The translations under genes and the position numbers were made by a program. DNA of 64,000 nucleotides from Vinca minor (lineage: Eukaryota; Streptophyta; Magnoliopsida; Gentianales; Apocynaceae), in contig JAOCZM010000015.1 of assembly GCA_026122235.1 (NCBI GenBank), forward strand, positions 13,355,001 through 13,419,000, read 5' to 3'. The number at the start of each line of letters is the position of its first letter. Positions within the stretch are counted from its first letter, which is position 1. The notes below the pieces were generated by a model. That model saw nothing but the letters and a program-made list of their open reading frames with translations. It did not search any database and had not been told where the DNA came from. Shown here in pieces: positions 10,452-20,930 of the stretch.

Positions 10452-11644
10452 TCATAGACTCTTCAATGAGTCGCCTGCTCCTTGGAAGCAGCAGTAAGAT
10501 AAAGCAAAATCAGCAATGAAGATACCAACTAGGGATATAACCACAGCGGAAGTAGTAGACTCCCCAACTCCTTTGGCACCCCCCAATGTGGTCACTCCCC
10601 AAGCACAGCTAACGACTGATATAATGCCACCAAAGACCGTAGACTTGATCATTGCACTGATTAAATCCCACGATCTAAGAGCTCTCTGGGCGGAGTCCAA
10701 GATTATGTTTATGCTAATTCCATAAACACCATCAGCAAGTAGAGCACTAGAAGCCATCCCCATACTGAAGCACATTAGAGTTAAAAATGGTAGAGCGATA
10801 CAGGAAGCAATAACCCGTGGTGTAACAAGATAATCAACCGGGTCTGTGCCGAGAACTCTCAATGTGTCAGTTTGCTCAGAAACTTGCATGGTGCCCAGTT
10901 CCGCAGCATATGCACTGCCAATGCGTCCAGCAACTACGATTGACGTGACCACAGGACTAAGTTCCCTTGAAAAAGCCAGGGCTAGGACTCCACCAATGGA
11001 TCGATTAAGGCCTAACCTGGTGAATTCCCTAACAAATTGTATAGTGAAAGCCATGCCCACAAAAGCTGCAGTTAAGAGGCAGACGCCAACAGATTTAGGT
11101 CCAACTCTCTCAAGTTGTTGGAGAGTGTTTTTCCAGTGGACTTTGCCTGTCACAGTCCTAATAATGACTTGCCCCGCCAAAATAAGAACAGATAACCCCC
11201 TCCACAAGTACCTGGGAGGCGTCCATTTGCTCAGGCATGTCTCAAGTTCATGATTCCAGGCTTGTTCTGTTGTTGTATCTTCTTCAGATGAAGAGAGGTG
11301 AGGATGACCATCAGTAGTATTTGGAATCACTGCTAATCTGCTATGTCTGACTGCCCCAGGTAACTTAGAGGCCCAAGATTCAACAGTCAATTCAAGTTTC
11401 CGGGGAAGCCGACATGATCTCAACTGTTTTAATCTGGTGTGATCAGCTAATCTAATCCCGCTGCTTCTGCTAAGTATACAACAAGGAAGAGTTAAAATGG
11501 CTCACGCAAGACCAAATTACACAGCATAAACGTCAGAGAATTTTCTTTCATAATTATATAAAAAGCCAAGATATATTAGATGGGAAACCTTCTTGAGAAG
11601 TATAATGTGGAGTAAATTGGATTTGGGAAAGCCGCTATTTGCAT
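10452..11644 (-). CDS. TGD1: TGD1, chloroplast inner-envelope lipid ABC transporter permease
   Basis: TGD1 is the permease of the TGD1-2-3 complex, which moves ER-derived lipid precursors across the plastid inner envelope. Two exons on the minus strand are joined here: 11644-11589 (ATG, 56 nt, ending before GTTTCC) and 11469-10452 (after TATACTTAG). The phase 2/1 junction rebuilds an AGC codon and gives 357 residues, close to the ~350 usual for the family. The N-terminus (MQIAAFPNPIYSTLYFS then RSSG...) is Ser/Arg-rich and acid-poor, like a transit peptide. The MlaE/permease domain fills roughly residues 100-350, with QQLERVGPKS, GMAFTIQFVREFTRLG, ELGTMQVSEQTDTLRVLG and GGAKGVGEST. The in-frame TTG at 11423 is not the start, because the frame is open upstream to the splice acceptor. 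The GC-rich block at 12200-12400 may be a 5'UTR exon. Confidence 0.9.
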
Positions 11645-12716
11645 GATGGCGTCTCAAAACAGCTGCAATGTACAGAATGGAATCTTCTCAAAGTCTTTCA
11701 GACGAAATTATTGTAGTTCGAACTACAAACTGATAGTGAAGATCCTCCGTTAATAATAACTGCTCTCCTTCTTTCACAAAGAGCAATTTGATGGAAATGC
11801 AACTTCTTCTGAAATGAACTCAACAAAGGATATCAGCCTCATCTAAAAAGGAAAGAGCAATGACAAAAACCATTTATGCATCAGCTCCAGATGGGTTTTT
11901 GGGTTTATTATAACCTAGTTAGGCCTTTACTCCTAGATGCCATTCGTAAAACAGTCTCTTTCCTTGCATAAACTAGCTCGAAACTGGACATCAGGAAAAA
12001 AAAATCAATTTTCTTCTCTATCCCTATATAGTATATGCAAATTAAACCCTAACAATTATGAGAAACCTGCCTATAGAAAATCAAGGTCCTTCTTAAACTC
12101 ATTAATCGTTAAATTGGTACTAGGTGAGGCAATTTGTCAAACACTTAAGATTATAAAGCAATACTTAACAGGTATTAATTTTCCAAAAGTAACAATTGAA
12201 AAGTATAAAAGCTACGAGTACAAATCTATCGAACCTGATAATAAATCCACTGATGGTAGAGAGAATTGGACACTTTCCCTCAGACTTGCCGGTGAGCTTG
12301 GGGTTCCGCCGTCTATTGGAAGGCGTCGTCGACGTTAGCGTTACCGGATACTGATTAGCCGGAGTAGAACTCCGAGCAGTTGCCAACTAAGGCCAATCAA
12401 TTAGAGTGAGTTGAGGTGAACGTAATCATCAATTCTTCATTCTTCAAGTGAGAAAGTTAGCCAATTTGTTGGTCTAACGCCTTTTTATTTTTCCGGCTCT
12501 ATAGAATTTGTGAAAAAAGGTTTAATGACAAATTGGTAAAAATAATAATAATAATTGTACATAAAAGCCTCTAAAAGTAAATAATAAATATACTTTTTTT
12601 ACTTATAAATAATTATTCAATTGTTTTTTTTCGTTTTGGGTAATGTTTAATCCATTTCCAAAAAAAGAAAAAGAAAAAAGGGTAACGTTTAATTGAATTT
12701 TCTAATTCTTTGATCA
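11645..12716 (-). other. Upstream region of TGD1, possible 5'UTR exon and promoter
   Basis: A GC-richer stretch at about 12240-12440, read on the minus strand, has a 5'UTR-like look. It is open from a TTG at 12386 but has no ATG, and an in-frame TAG lies directly before that TTG. It could be a non-coding first exon of TGD1 spliced to 11720-11644. The rest is AT-rich. No protein coding is supported. Confidence 0.35.
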
Positions 12717-12854
12717 AAATACCCTTTGTACTTTTTTTTTGTGTGTGGGAGGGGGGGGGACGCGCGTACAGAGATCGAACGCAGGACCGAAGCCCTGTGT
12801 TGGATAACCGTTTCCACTTGGCTATTGTGATGCCTGTAAATACCCTTTGTACTT
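12717..12854 (-). mobile_element. Short tRNA-derived SINE, minus orientation, 17-bp duplication
   Basis: The body at 12734-12837 lies between direct repeats AAATACCCTTTGTACTT (12717-12733 and 12838-12854). On the minus strand the A box is TAGCCAAGTGG (12824-12814) and the B box GTTCGATCTC (12780-12771). The 3' tail is A-rich (a T run on the plus strand at the left end). The element is only ~104 bp, so it has little beyond the tRNA-like head. Confidence 0.88.
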
Positions 12855-13045
12855 AAATCCAGGGACCAGTGACGGATATATCATTTTGTCACCAAGGTTA
12901 CATGCTTCTGCTGAAAAATAATTTTTTAAAATTAAATATGGAGTATTCTTACTCTATTTAGATAATATGTTTATAGATGACTCCACACAAATAAGATAAA
13001 CCGGCGAGTGACCCCACTTATCTCAAGTCCTGAATCTGCCATTGC

Positions 13046-13254
13046 CAGGGACGAATACAGAGGGGGCGGGGTGGCAGTCGCTCTCCGAGATTTCAAAAAA
13101 TATTATTAGATATAGTAAATTTTATATGTAATTCGAAATATTTTATCAAATTCTCCCTCCCTCCCCCAACAAATTTTTTTTGCAATTTTTATATATAATT
13201 CGGTATACTGTTGTAATTTTCGCCCCCAACGCTAAATTGCTGGCTTCGTCCATG
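13046..13254. mobile_element. hAT-type MITE (CAGGGACGAA family)
   Basis: The ends are CAGGGACGAATACAG and CTGGCTTCGTCCATG. The interior carries the family's 'ttttcgcccccaac' block. No clear 8-bp duplication is visible. A related repeat starting 'ccagtgacggat' abuts it at about 12868. Confidence 0.55.
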
Positions 13255-13570
13255 CTTAAATCGTTTAATTGATTCTACTTTTCCTTACCTGCATTTCAGC
13301 ACCAAGCACCATTGACTGACACCTCCACTACGTGTGATATTATATCTAACCATCCTATTTTTATTTTCTTATTAAATTTTACTAATAATGTGTCAAATCT
13401 AAAATTCATTATTTCGCGTTTTCCTTGACATACCTAATCATTCTATGTCGTCATTTTTTATTTTACAAAGAGTATACAGGTTTCCATAGTATGGAAAAAA
13501 AATATTAAAGAATCAAATAAAAAATGGGGAAAATAAAATAAAAATCAACATGTTCTTGAGTTTTCTAGTG

Positions 13571-14183
13571 TTACAACTGAGTTACAGGAAGAACTGTCCT
13601 TCTAGATCCTCCGCTATGCCCAAATGAGCAAATGGATCTCTGACTTCTACTACTGGATCCTACATTGTTGTTTCTAGTTTGACTAAGGTGCCGATTATGG
13701 CGTATGATTTCGTGAACTGACAAGTAAACTTGAGGATCAGCTGCAGAATCCATGGAAAATGATCTCCTGATGGGTTGAATGGAGAATTGATCATCCTTTT
13801 CTCTTACATTAATGCATTCATCTCCCATTATTGAAACATGATGAAAATTTATTGGTTTAACCTTCCTAAGCTTCGGCTCTGATTTTCTTGTCTGCCTCCT
13901 ATATGAATCACCTCTATCCTGCTGTTCTTGAAGAAGATTTCTGTTCTTGAAAAGTGGGGTCTTTGAAAAGAAAAGCTTCTTAAGGGATCAAGTGTTCGCC
14001 AGCTGAAGAAGATGCATTTACTAGTAAAGAAATTGTGGCCATTATGCCTAATACAGTAATGGCTAGAATAGGGAAGCCACCACCATTGTTGTTGTTAGAA
14101 GAAACAGGGGAAGGAGCTTGAACTTGGGATGATTCATGGATATAGATTTCCATGAGGAGGAAGAAAATGGAAAAAAGAGACAA
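13571..14183 (-). pseudogene. ATL-family RING-H2 ubiquitin-ligase relic lacking the RING
   Basis: The N-terminal part (14183 down to 13980; first ATG near 14153) shows EIYIHESSQVQAPSPVS and then FPILAITVLGIMATISLLV, the hydrophobic segment typical of ATL proteins. Directly after it come NASSSAGEHLIP and a stop. The C-terminal part is in another frame. It starts near 13978 (LKKLFFSKTPLFKNRN), runs through RKVKPINFHHVSIMGDECI and DDQFSIQPIRRSFSMDSAAD, and stops at 13571. That tail is characteristic of ATL proteins. The whole CxxC...HxxH RING-H2 that should lie between the two is missing. The 'LIP' just before the stop matches where a RING would read LIP-x-C-x-H. An internal deletion with a frameshift is the simplest reading. 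An unrecognised splice form is the alternative. Confidence 0.65.
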
Positions 14184-14418
14184 GAAGAAGAAGTTCAGTA
14201 AGATCTAACAAGTGAAACAATGGAACATGACATTGGGAGTTCTTTGATTTGAGAAGGGAAACTTTGAAAAGAGGAAAATGAACAGAAAAAAGAAAGAGGC
14301 ATTGATGAGTTGGGGGGAATTTTGAGGAAACACATGTAGAAGTGCATGGAAAGGCAAAGACAGGGATGAGGGAGTTCTCTGCTTACTTTGGATTATTAAT
14401 TTTTTTAATATAATTTTA
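14184..14418. other. Upstream of the ATL relic
   Basis: Purine-rich on the plus strand (GAAGAAG and GAAAAGAGG runs), likely former 5'UTR or promoter of the minus-strand ATL relic. No ORF of note. Confidence 0.35.
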
Positions 14419-14421
14419 ATG

Positions 14422-14560
14422 CAAATTATTACCAATAGGAAGTTCAAATCTGTTGAGCATCGAGCTGTGACAAATTCAAGTCAGGCCCGCCCGCACAAGT
14501 ATTGTCACCAGCCTTTCATGTCCAAGAAAGTCTTTGATTTGTATAAGATAAACTTCTTCA
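14422..14560 (+). pseudogene. Isolated last-exon fragment of a 2OG dioxygenase
   Basis: In the frame starting at 14419 the translation QIITNRKFKSVEHRAVTN aligns with QVISNGKLKSAEHRAVTN at the exon 3/4 junction of the intact gene at 16254-17470, including the second iron-binding His. Similarity ends after about 25 codons, where HKYCHQPF has replaced the RTSIATF region and RxS is lost. No other exon lies between 13.9 and 16.2 kb, so this is a stranded fragment of a third family member. Confidence 0.75.
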
Positions 14561-15734
14561 TCAAATACTTCCTAATGCATACAATATTGTTCGAGTCGGT
14601 TCTAGATCTATAGGAGTTTTTGTCACCATCATCCTAACACAGTCTCGACTGTTAATTTTCAATCAAACTAACATGGAAGTTGAGATTGTGTCAGCTCAGC
14701 ACGTACGAACTGACAAAATCCAGGTGAGCTGGAACCAAATTGCAATATTTTACTTAGTAGATTCAGCATTGTGGCTATCCAGGTCAGTTATTAACAAGAT
14801 TGGGAGTTGTTTCCAGTGAGATGAAGTTCTTTTGATGTTGATCTATTTTTTTATTACTATGTCGGTCGTGGTTGTTCATACATCAACATCTGTTTTTCCA
14901 CTTATCAGTAGAGTTTCTTTAAAAAAAAAATCACTTTTCTCTGTTTGTCAAGAAATTGGAAATTATTATATGGTAAATTATGACTTCTTCCGCCCCCCAC
15001 CAGCAGTTTAAGGTTGTCAATGGCAGTAATACATCATTACAAGTTTTTTTGGGGACTCTTAAAGACTTATTGAGATTGAATCGTAAGTATAGATCATCCG
15101 TGTCACCAATTTCTCTTTATTATTAGATTGGGTTTGATATGGTTTGAGACTCAAACTCAAACCAAATTCTAGTCAAAGAAGAGAAAGGAGAAAACTGCTT
15201 TTATCAGATAACAATGACGGATCTAGAAAGAGGGGTAGGGTGGTGACCGTCTTTAAATTTTGAAAAGTTCATATTTTACTCTTAAAAAAAAATCAAGAAA
15301 TTCTTTATAATATGATGTCTCACCCTTCAAAATTATTGCATGCAAAATTCACCCCAACGTTAAATTTCTGAATCCGCCCCTCATAAGGAAAATTATCTAT
15401 GATAAACTAAGGCCTAACTTCACAAATCAACCTGATGTTTTAAACTTAGTTCATAGTTCACACATTATTTTCTCATAAAAAATAATAATAGTATTGGACT
15501 GTTTTCAAAAGTATCTTCTGATTGTCAATATCTTGAGTCGCCCAATACCTTGCAAAATAATAAAAGGTGTTAATTCTATTTCATTTCATATTTTATATTT
15601 CAAAGATTAAGAAAAATGTATTTAGGTTGGCAACCACACGTAATCTTTTTTTTTTTTGTTCATATAATAACTTGAGATTCTGAATTAATTATTGTTACCA
15701 GTCTTTTCAACTACTAATAATATGCAAACAAATT
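14561..15734. other. Intergenic, one MITE-like repeat
   Basis: About 15212-15382 begins 'atgacggatctagaaag' and ends 'ctgaatccgcccctcat', a hAT-like CGGATC/GATCCG repeat also seen at 42194-42460. Otherwise nothing recognised. Confidence 0.4.
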
Positions 15735-15737
15735 GTA

Positions 15738-15879
15738 TGTTCATGTGTATGGTTACCTGCCAGTACTCAACCACCCACAATTTGTCATGTGTATATATAA
15801 TTGAAAAAATGTTTACATAGCAAATTCTAATTGATTGGGTATAGAAATGAGGATATACACGAGGTCAGACGATTTTACT
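15738..15879. mobile_element. Mutator-type MITE copy (recurring ~150-bp family)
   Basis: It contains the family core 'gtgtatatataattgaaaaaatg' and the right end 'gtcagacgattttac'. It lies about 370 bp upstream of the dioxygenase start codon, so it is in the promoter region. Confidence 0.6.
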
Positions 15880-16179
15880 TAGTTGCTTAAATTATTAATC
15901 TTACTATATAGCATAGAACTAATCACATGGCTATGTACTAGTGATTTTAATAATGTACATTGAACATCAACGAAAAAATGTGAATTGGTAGGTGTTAGGG
16001 ACATAGTATTCCCTCAGTTATTTCCCTTGAAACTGAAACAGCCTATAGCTATAATTAAAGAGTTTGCAGAAGTCATCCCTCCTCAAATAAAGAAATAAGT
16101 GTATAGGCATTTGTGGGTTAGTTGACTAATTTACATTAGTGGCCGGCTCTTTTTTGGGTAAGAAATTTAATTTTCTTCC

Positions 16180-16190
16180 CTATATAATAT
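16180..16190 (+). promoter_or_regulatory. TATA box of the 2OG dioxygenase gene
   Basis: CTATATAATAT lies about 65 bp before the ATG at 16254, a normal plant spacing for a short 5'UTR. Confidence 0.6.
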
Positions 16191-16253
16191 GAACTAGAGA
16201 GCATTATATTATATTATATATCCCATGCTCTTCTGCTTGTAAAAAGAATTGAC

Positions 16254-17470
16254 ATGGCTTCAAGCTGGTTTAATGTCCAACATGTTGCTTCTGATTATAC
16301 TTTTCCCCTAGAAGATAGACCGGGGCAGTTTCCTTTTCCAACTTGCGAAACAATTCCAGTCATTGATCTTAAAAAGTCTACCAGCAACGATGTAATTTGC
16401 CAGATTCTTGAAGCCAGTCAACGATACGGATTCTTCCAGGTGAAATCATTTTGACCCCTCCTTCATCATCTTCTTGTTTTGATGTATTGAGATATTTTTT
16501 TTTCCAGGTGATTAATCATGGAGTTTCAGAAGATGTTACAGAGGATACGTTTAGCGTCTTCAAGGAATATTTTGACCTGCCTAGGGAGGATAAGATATGT
16601 GGAGCTGACAAAAGTGGTTGGTTTTACATGGGGAGTACTGATTATGCTAAAGATGGTGTTCATTTGTGGAGGGATAGTATTAAACATTCTTGTCACCCTC
16701 TTGAAGAATCCATGCAAAACTGGCCTTACAAACCTACTCGATACAGGTTATTTTTATTTTATTTATTTTTTAAATTACAAGTCAGACTACTAGATAATTT
16801 GTTCGTTCCTTTACTTTGTTTCGCTTACAGAGAGATCGTGGGGGCGTATTTGAAGGAAATACAAAATCTGAGCAACAGACTCTTGGAACTGGTTGGTGAA
16901 GGATTAGGGCTTGAAGAAGGGTATTTAAGAGAAATAAGCCAAGTCCAAATGTTAGTAGGAAACCATTATCCACCATGTCCAGATCCAAGTTTGACCTTGG
17001 GATTGTTAAAGCATTCTGACCCAAGCCTAATTACCATTCTCCTTCAAGAAGATATCTCTGGCCTTCAAGTCTTCAATGATGGCAAATGGATGGTTGTATC
17101 AGCAATCCCAAATGCCTTTGTCGTAAACATTGGCAATCAGCTCCAGGTACTTAGCGTACAAAATTAAAAGTCCACTTTTCTTATGTACAAAAAAAAATTG
17201 ACGTTATTTGTGTATTTGTTGTAGGTTATAAGTAATGGAAAATTGAAAAGCGCGGAACATAGAGCAGTGACAAATCCAGATAGAGCAAGAACAAGTATTG
17301 CTACTTTCATTAATCCTTCACCAAATTGTATTGTGGAACCTGCTAAAGTATTGGTGGATGAGTTGAACCCTCCTCTGTATAAGTCAACTTTGTATAAAGA
17401 CTTTGTTTACACTGCCAAAGCTTTTGGGGTTTACACAGAAGATGCAATGAAAAATACCAACTGGAATTAA
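16254..17470 (+). CDS. 2-oxoglutarate/Fe(II)-dependent dioxygenase (DOXC type, hyoscyamine 6-dioxygenase-like)
   Basis: Four exons, 16254-16439, 16508-16746, 16831-17146 and 17225-17470, all with GT-AG borders, join in frame to 328 residues, the normal family length. The N-terminal DIOX_N region includes IPVIDLKK and VINHGVSEDV (from residue 63). The 2OG-Fe(II) domain has NHYPPCPDP (186-194), iron ligands H203, D205 and H259, and the 2OG-binding R269-x-S271. These enzymes are soluble and hydroxylate or epoxidise specialised metabolites or hormones. Overall style resembles hyoscyamine 6-dioxygenase and flavanone 3-dioxygenase-like proteins. The substrate cannot be read from sequence. It is the only intact member of a local group with relics at 4814-6643 and 14422-14560. 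All catalytic residues are present, so it is likely functional. Confidence 0.92.
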
Positions 17471-18540
17471 ATAAAAAAGAACTATAGATTTGTGTGTGTG
17501 TTTAAAAAGCTGGAAAAGCACTAAAGTAAATAAAAATGTAATGTATGAGAGTTATGATTGGTTTGTTGAGATCATTGATGAGAAATACTATGAACTTTTC
17601 AAACTTTGTCTCTATTTAATTGGTTGAAAATAACAGCAATTTAGCATAACTTTTACTGGTCATTTCCATGCATGGATTGATACAAAACAGAGACTTTTCG
17701 CCCTTGAGGGACCTGGGAAGTTCCATGTCTACTAGCAGATAATTATCCAATTTGGTGTACTCTCATTTTTCCTTTATGAAATAACACATAAGGACCAAAA
17801 TGGCTGAAGAAAAAAACTTGAGGGCCAAAATGGTTAAACATATTCGTCAGGGAAAACCTCAAGGACCAAATCATATATTGAAAGTGTTTTATGTTTTAGT
17901 GTTTTAGATTATAATTCTAACATGTCGAAATTGGTGGTGGAAGAGTATAAGAGCCGAGAAGGCCCAGGTTTGTTTTTCCCAAATTGCCTCCAACTTTGGT
18001 CATGTGAGAGTCATGTAGTTCAATTCCATCTAAATTTAACGGAATGGACACTATTAATACTCCAGAACAATTCATATTCAAGAACTTGACATTTTTTATT
18101 TGAGGGTTAAAAATTAAAATCCGAAAATAATCTAAGGAGAATTGGCGCTTTTTACCCAGATAAGTTAAAAACCTATTTGTAAGGGGGGAAATCAAGGACC
18201 AGATTAGCTGGTCGAGAGAATTCGGATTTTCCTGGGTAATTTTAATTGAGATTCTCGTTATCTTCCGGGATTAGGTACTAGTAAGGTCCTCAAGTAGATA
18301 TTTTGGTTCTCGATGACAGTGAGGTGAAAAGGATTAGACAAATGCAAATGGATGAATCTACATGGAAATCATTGATAACATCACTTGCTTTATATTCTTT
18401 CATTTCATAATACAAGTCATATGTAATAAAAATTAAGGAAGTAAATAATAATATACTTTATTAGTTAAAATATCAATAAATCTCTTAAATAGAATTATTG
18501 ATATATGAGTTATATTTAAGAGAATAATATTTCTATTTTG
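17471..18540. other. 3' flank of the dioxygenase and intergenic DNA
   Basis: The probable 3'UTR runs to about 17620. About 17790-17880 holds repeated 'aggaccaaaatgg' motifs of a repeat I cannot classify. About 18400-18540 is a partial copy of the 'caagtcatatgtaataaaaatt...tatttaagaga' Stowaway-like family. Confidence 0.4.
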
Positions 18541-18544
18541 TTCT

Positions 18545-18765
18545 ACCCATTTGGGGGCATTTGGTATCCACCGACAACGTGATTCGGACTCGGCCTCACG
18601 GTTGGCCCACAGCGTTACCGCTCAACGGGGGAGAACCTAGCCCATGCTGCTCTTAAACGACGCTCTTAGACGTGGGAAATCCCGCAAGAGTCGATTTCCA
18701 CCAGCGGGAATCGAACCCTTGTCAACGACGTCAGCTTAAGCAGCTCCAACCAACTGTCCCAGAGC
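18545..18765 (-). mobile_element. Probable tRNA-derived SINE, minus orientation
   Basis: On the minus strand an A-box-like CAGTTGGTTGGAGCTG (18756-18741) precedes a B box GGGTTCGATTCCC (18718-18706), followed by ~160 bp of non-tRNA body. The block is clearly more GC-rich than its surroundings. I could not find a convincing target duplication. Confidence 0.6.
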
Positions 18766-18769
18766 AAAA

Positions 18770-20030
18770 TAATTTATTTTTTTGCATCCTTTAATTTTTA
18801 TTACAATTAATATTATAAAGTTGAGTTTATACGTCTTTGGAAGAAAAGTATATTGAAATATCCTTGTCATCCTGCACTGCTATGAGCAGCGCATAAAATG
18901 TCGAGGAACAGACTCTATATTTCTTTTTTTCTCATAAAAATGGATATTTCTAGAATTTAGTCAGCACAAGGCAGCATGGTAGAACCCACAATACAAATCA
19001 AAGAATTACAACCCACGACCGGTGGAAGAATATTCTTAGCTCTCCCCTTTCCATATAAGAGGTTTATCACCTATGACACGCTATGTAATCTAAATTTTAT
19101 CGATTCACGCCTAGAATTTATTCATTTTAGTTTATATTATATGAATAGAACTTTTTGTAAATCAAATGTTATAATGAGTATAACAAACGATTTGAATAGA
19201 TGAGTAGAACAAACTCTATATAAACATATAAAAGATGACGATGTAATACGTATTTTACAATTCTTAATGAGATGAAACAATTTATTATTATTTTTAAACA
19301 AAGGATTTTACAAGAACAGTGTATAAATTTCTTCCGAAAATGTGATGGAAAAACTTTAGTGCTTATAAAAGTGTAGTACAATTCAATACGTGACAGAATT
19401 TTAAGACGCTTCAAATTGGAACAAGCAAGGTCCCGCTCCCTTTTTTGGTGCTGCGTTGGCCTGAATGCCTACAGGTAGTTGTCTGCCCTTCTATATACTA
19501 ATATACACAATAGCTCCAACAATTACACATGGTATCCCAATTTTGGATTATTGGAGTAGCAATTTTTGCCAGCATGAATTTGACCATTTTGGTCCCAAGG
19601 TTGATAGGTTTCTATTTCACTATTATTCTAACACGATTTCAACTGTTGTATGATTAATTAATAATTTAATATGATCTCAACAATTAATCAAATAACCAAG
19701 AAATAAGTAAGTTATTAACAACTATTTACAGTTGTCAAATCAACAATTTAAAAATTAAAATTATGTCAATAGTATAATGACAAAAACGTTATTATAACCG
19801 AATAGAGTATTAATTTTTTTTTTTCCAGTTTCCATATGAAGAGGCAATGAAATTGAAAAAATACATCCTTTTGGACTTGGGAAAATACTTATAAGCACGC
19901 ATGTCTACTGCTACTTTTTTTATTATTATTATTTCATCAAATTCAGTGGTCTTTTCTGTCCCCCTTAATCCTATCAGTATTCCCTTTTAACATTTCCTCC
20001 CAAACACTTCACCGATATTTCTTCAACTCA
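18770..20030. other. Intergenic stretch, no supported gene
   Basis: AT-rich. Short frames here have no recognisable domain. About 19620-19690 has 'aacacgatttcaactgtt' style repeats loosely like 14640-14700. Confidence 0.4.
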
Positions 20031-20037
20031 TAGATCT

Positions 20038-20234
20038 AGGGACGAAGTAAGGAATTTGGTGTCGCGGGGGCAAAATTGATAAAATTTTTGGGGGCCAATA
20101 AAAAAGGCAAAAAAAAATTCTTGGGGGGAAAGGGGGAGCGAAACTGATAATTTTTTTCAAAATACACATAAAATTTCGATAAATAGTAGTATTTTTAAAA
20201 ATTTATGGGGGCGGCCCCCCTGTCTTTGCCCCTG
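20038..20234. mobile_element. hAT-type MITE (CAGGGACGAA family)
   Basis: The left end is AGGGACGAAG and the right end GCCCCTG, with the family interior 'aaaatacacataaaatttcg'. Flanks CATAGATC and CATACATC match at 7 of 8 positions, consistent with an old hAT duplication. Confidence 0.65.
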
Positions 20235-20456
20235 CATACATCAATATATTCCAACATTTTGGTATGATTTTGATTGTTGCGACATTTTTCTCCCTTGATT
20301 GTGTTTTATGAAGCTGTCCAAATCTATATATATATATCAGACAACATACATGTTGGTCTTCTAGTAACCTAATATTGCTATCCGATATTGTCACAAACCT
20401 AACTGTTTAGGTAAGTGGCGAATTATTCAAAACATGAATTTTCTCTTCAAAAAATA

Positions 20457-20930
20457 TGTTGGAGCATCGTTTGACTCGATTGCTCTGGATTTTCAGTCGG
20501 AACAACTTTAGAAAATCAAATGGGCCATAGGCCCAACAACACTGTTTAGGATTGAAGTCCAATTCAGATTAGACTAAGTAGAGAGTAAAAAGTTCAAATC
20601 ATTCTTGGGCTTTTGGGCCTTTATAACCCCTGTCCAGTGTCTGGCAGGGCTAAGGGGCCTTCAATCCTAACTCTTCATCCCCATCTTCGCCCAGGCTTGT
20701 AAGCAATTATCATATCCTTAATAAAGAGCAGGAGTACTTGCTGGCTTCAGAACAGGAGCGAGAGCAACCCTTGGGGGGCTCAGGTGCGAGGTTGAAATGA
20801 CGGAAAGAGAGAAGAGGATAAGCAGCTGTAAACAAGGCATGCCACCCGAACTGTTCGGCAGATTCCCACACCTTACACAGTGGCCCCCCCCTGTCTGTTG
20901 GGTCTTCCTCCCAGTTTTCAAAGTCGGCTA
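20457..20930 (+). mobile_element. Possible LTR fragment or solo LTR
   Basis: It starts TGTTGGAGCATCG, has a TATA-like TTTATAACC near 20620 and an AATAAAG poly(A)-like signal near 20722, and is GC-richer than its flanks. The right border and target duplication were not identified, so this remains tentative. Confidence 0.3.

Noticed and set aside
10516..11253. Plus-strand open frames over TGD1
   Set aside because: Antisense shadows of the well-supported TGD1 exon.
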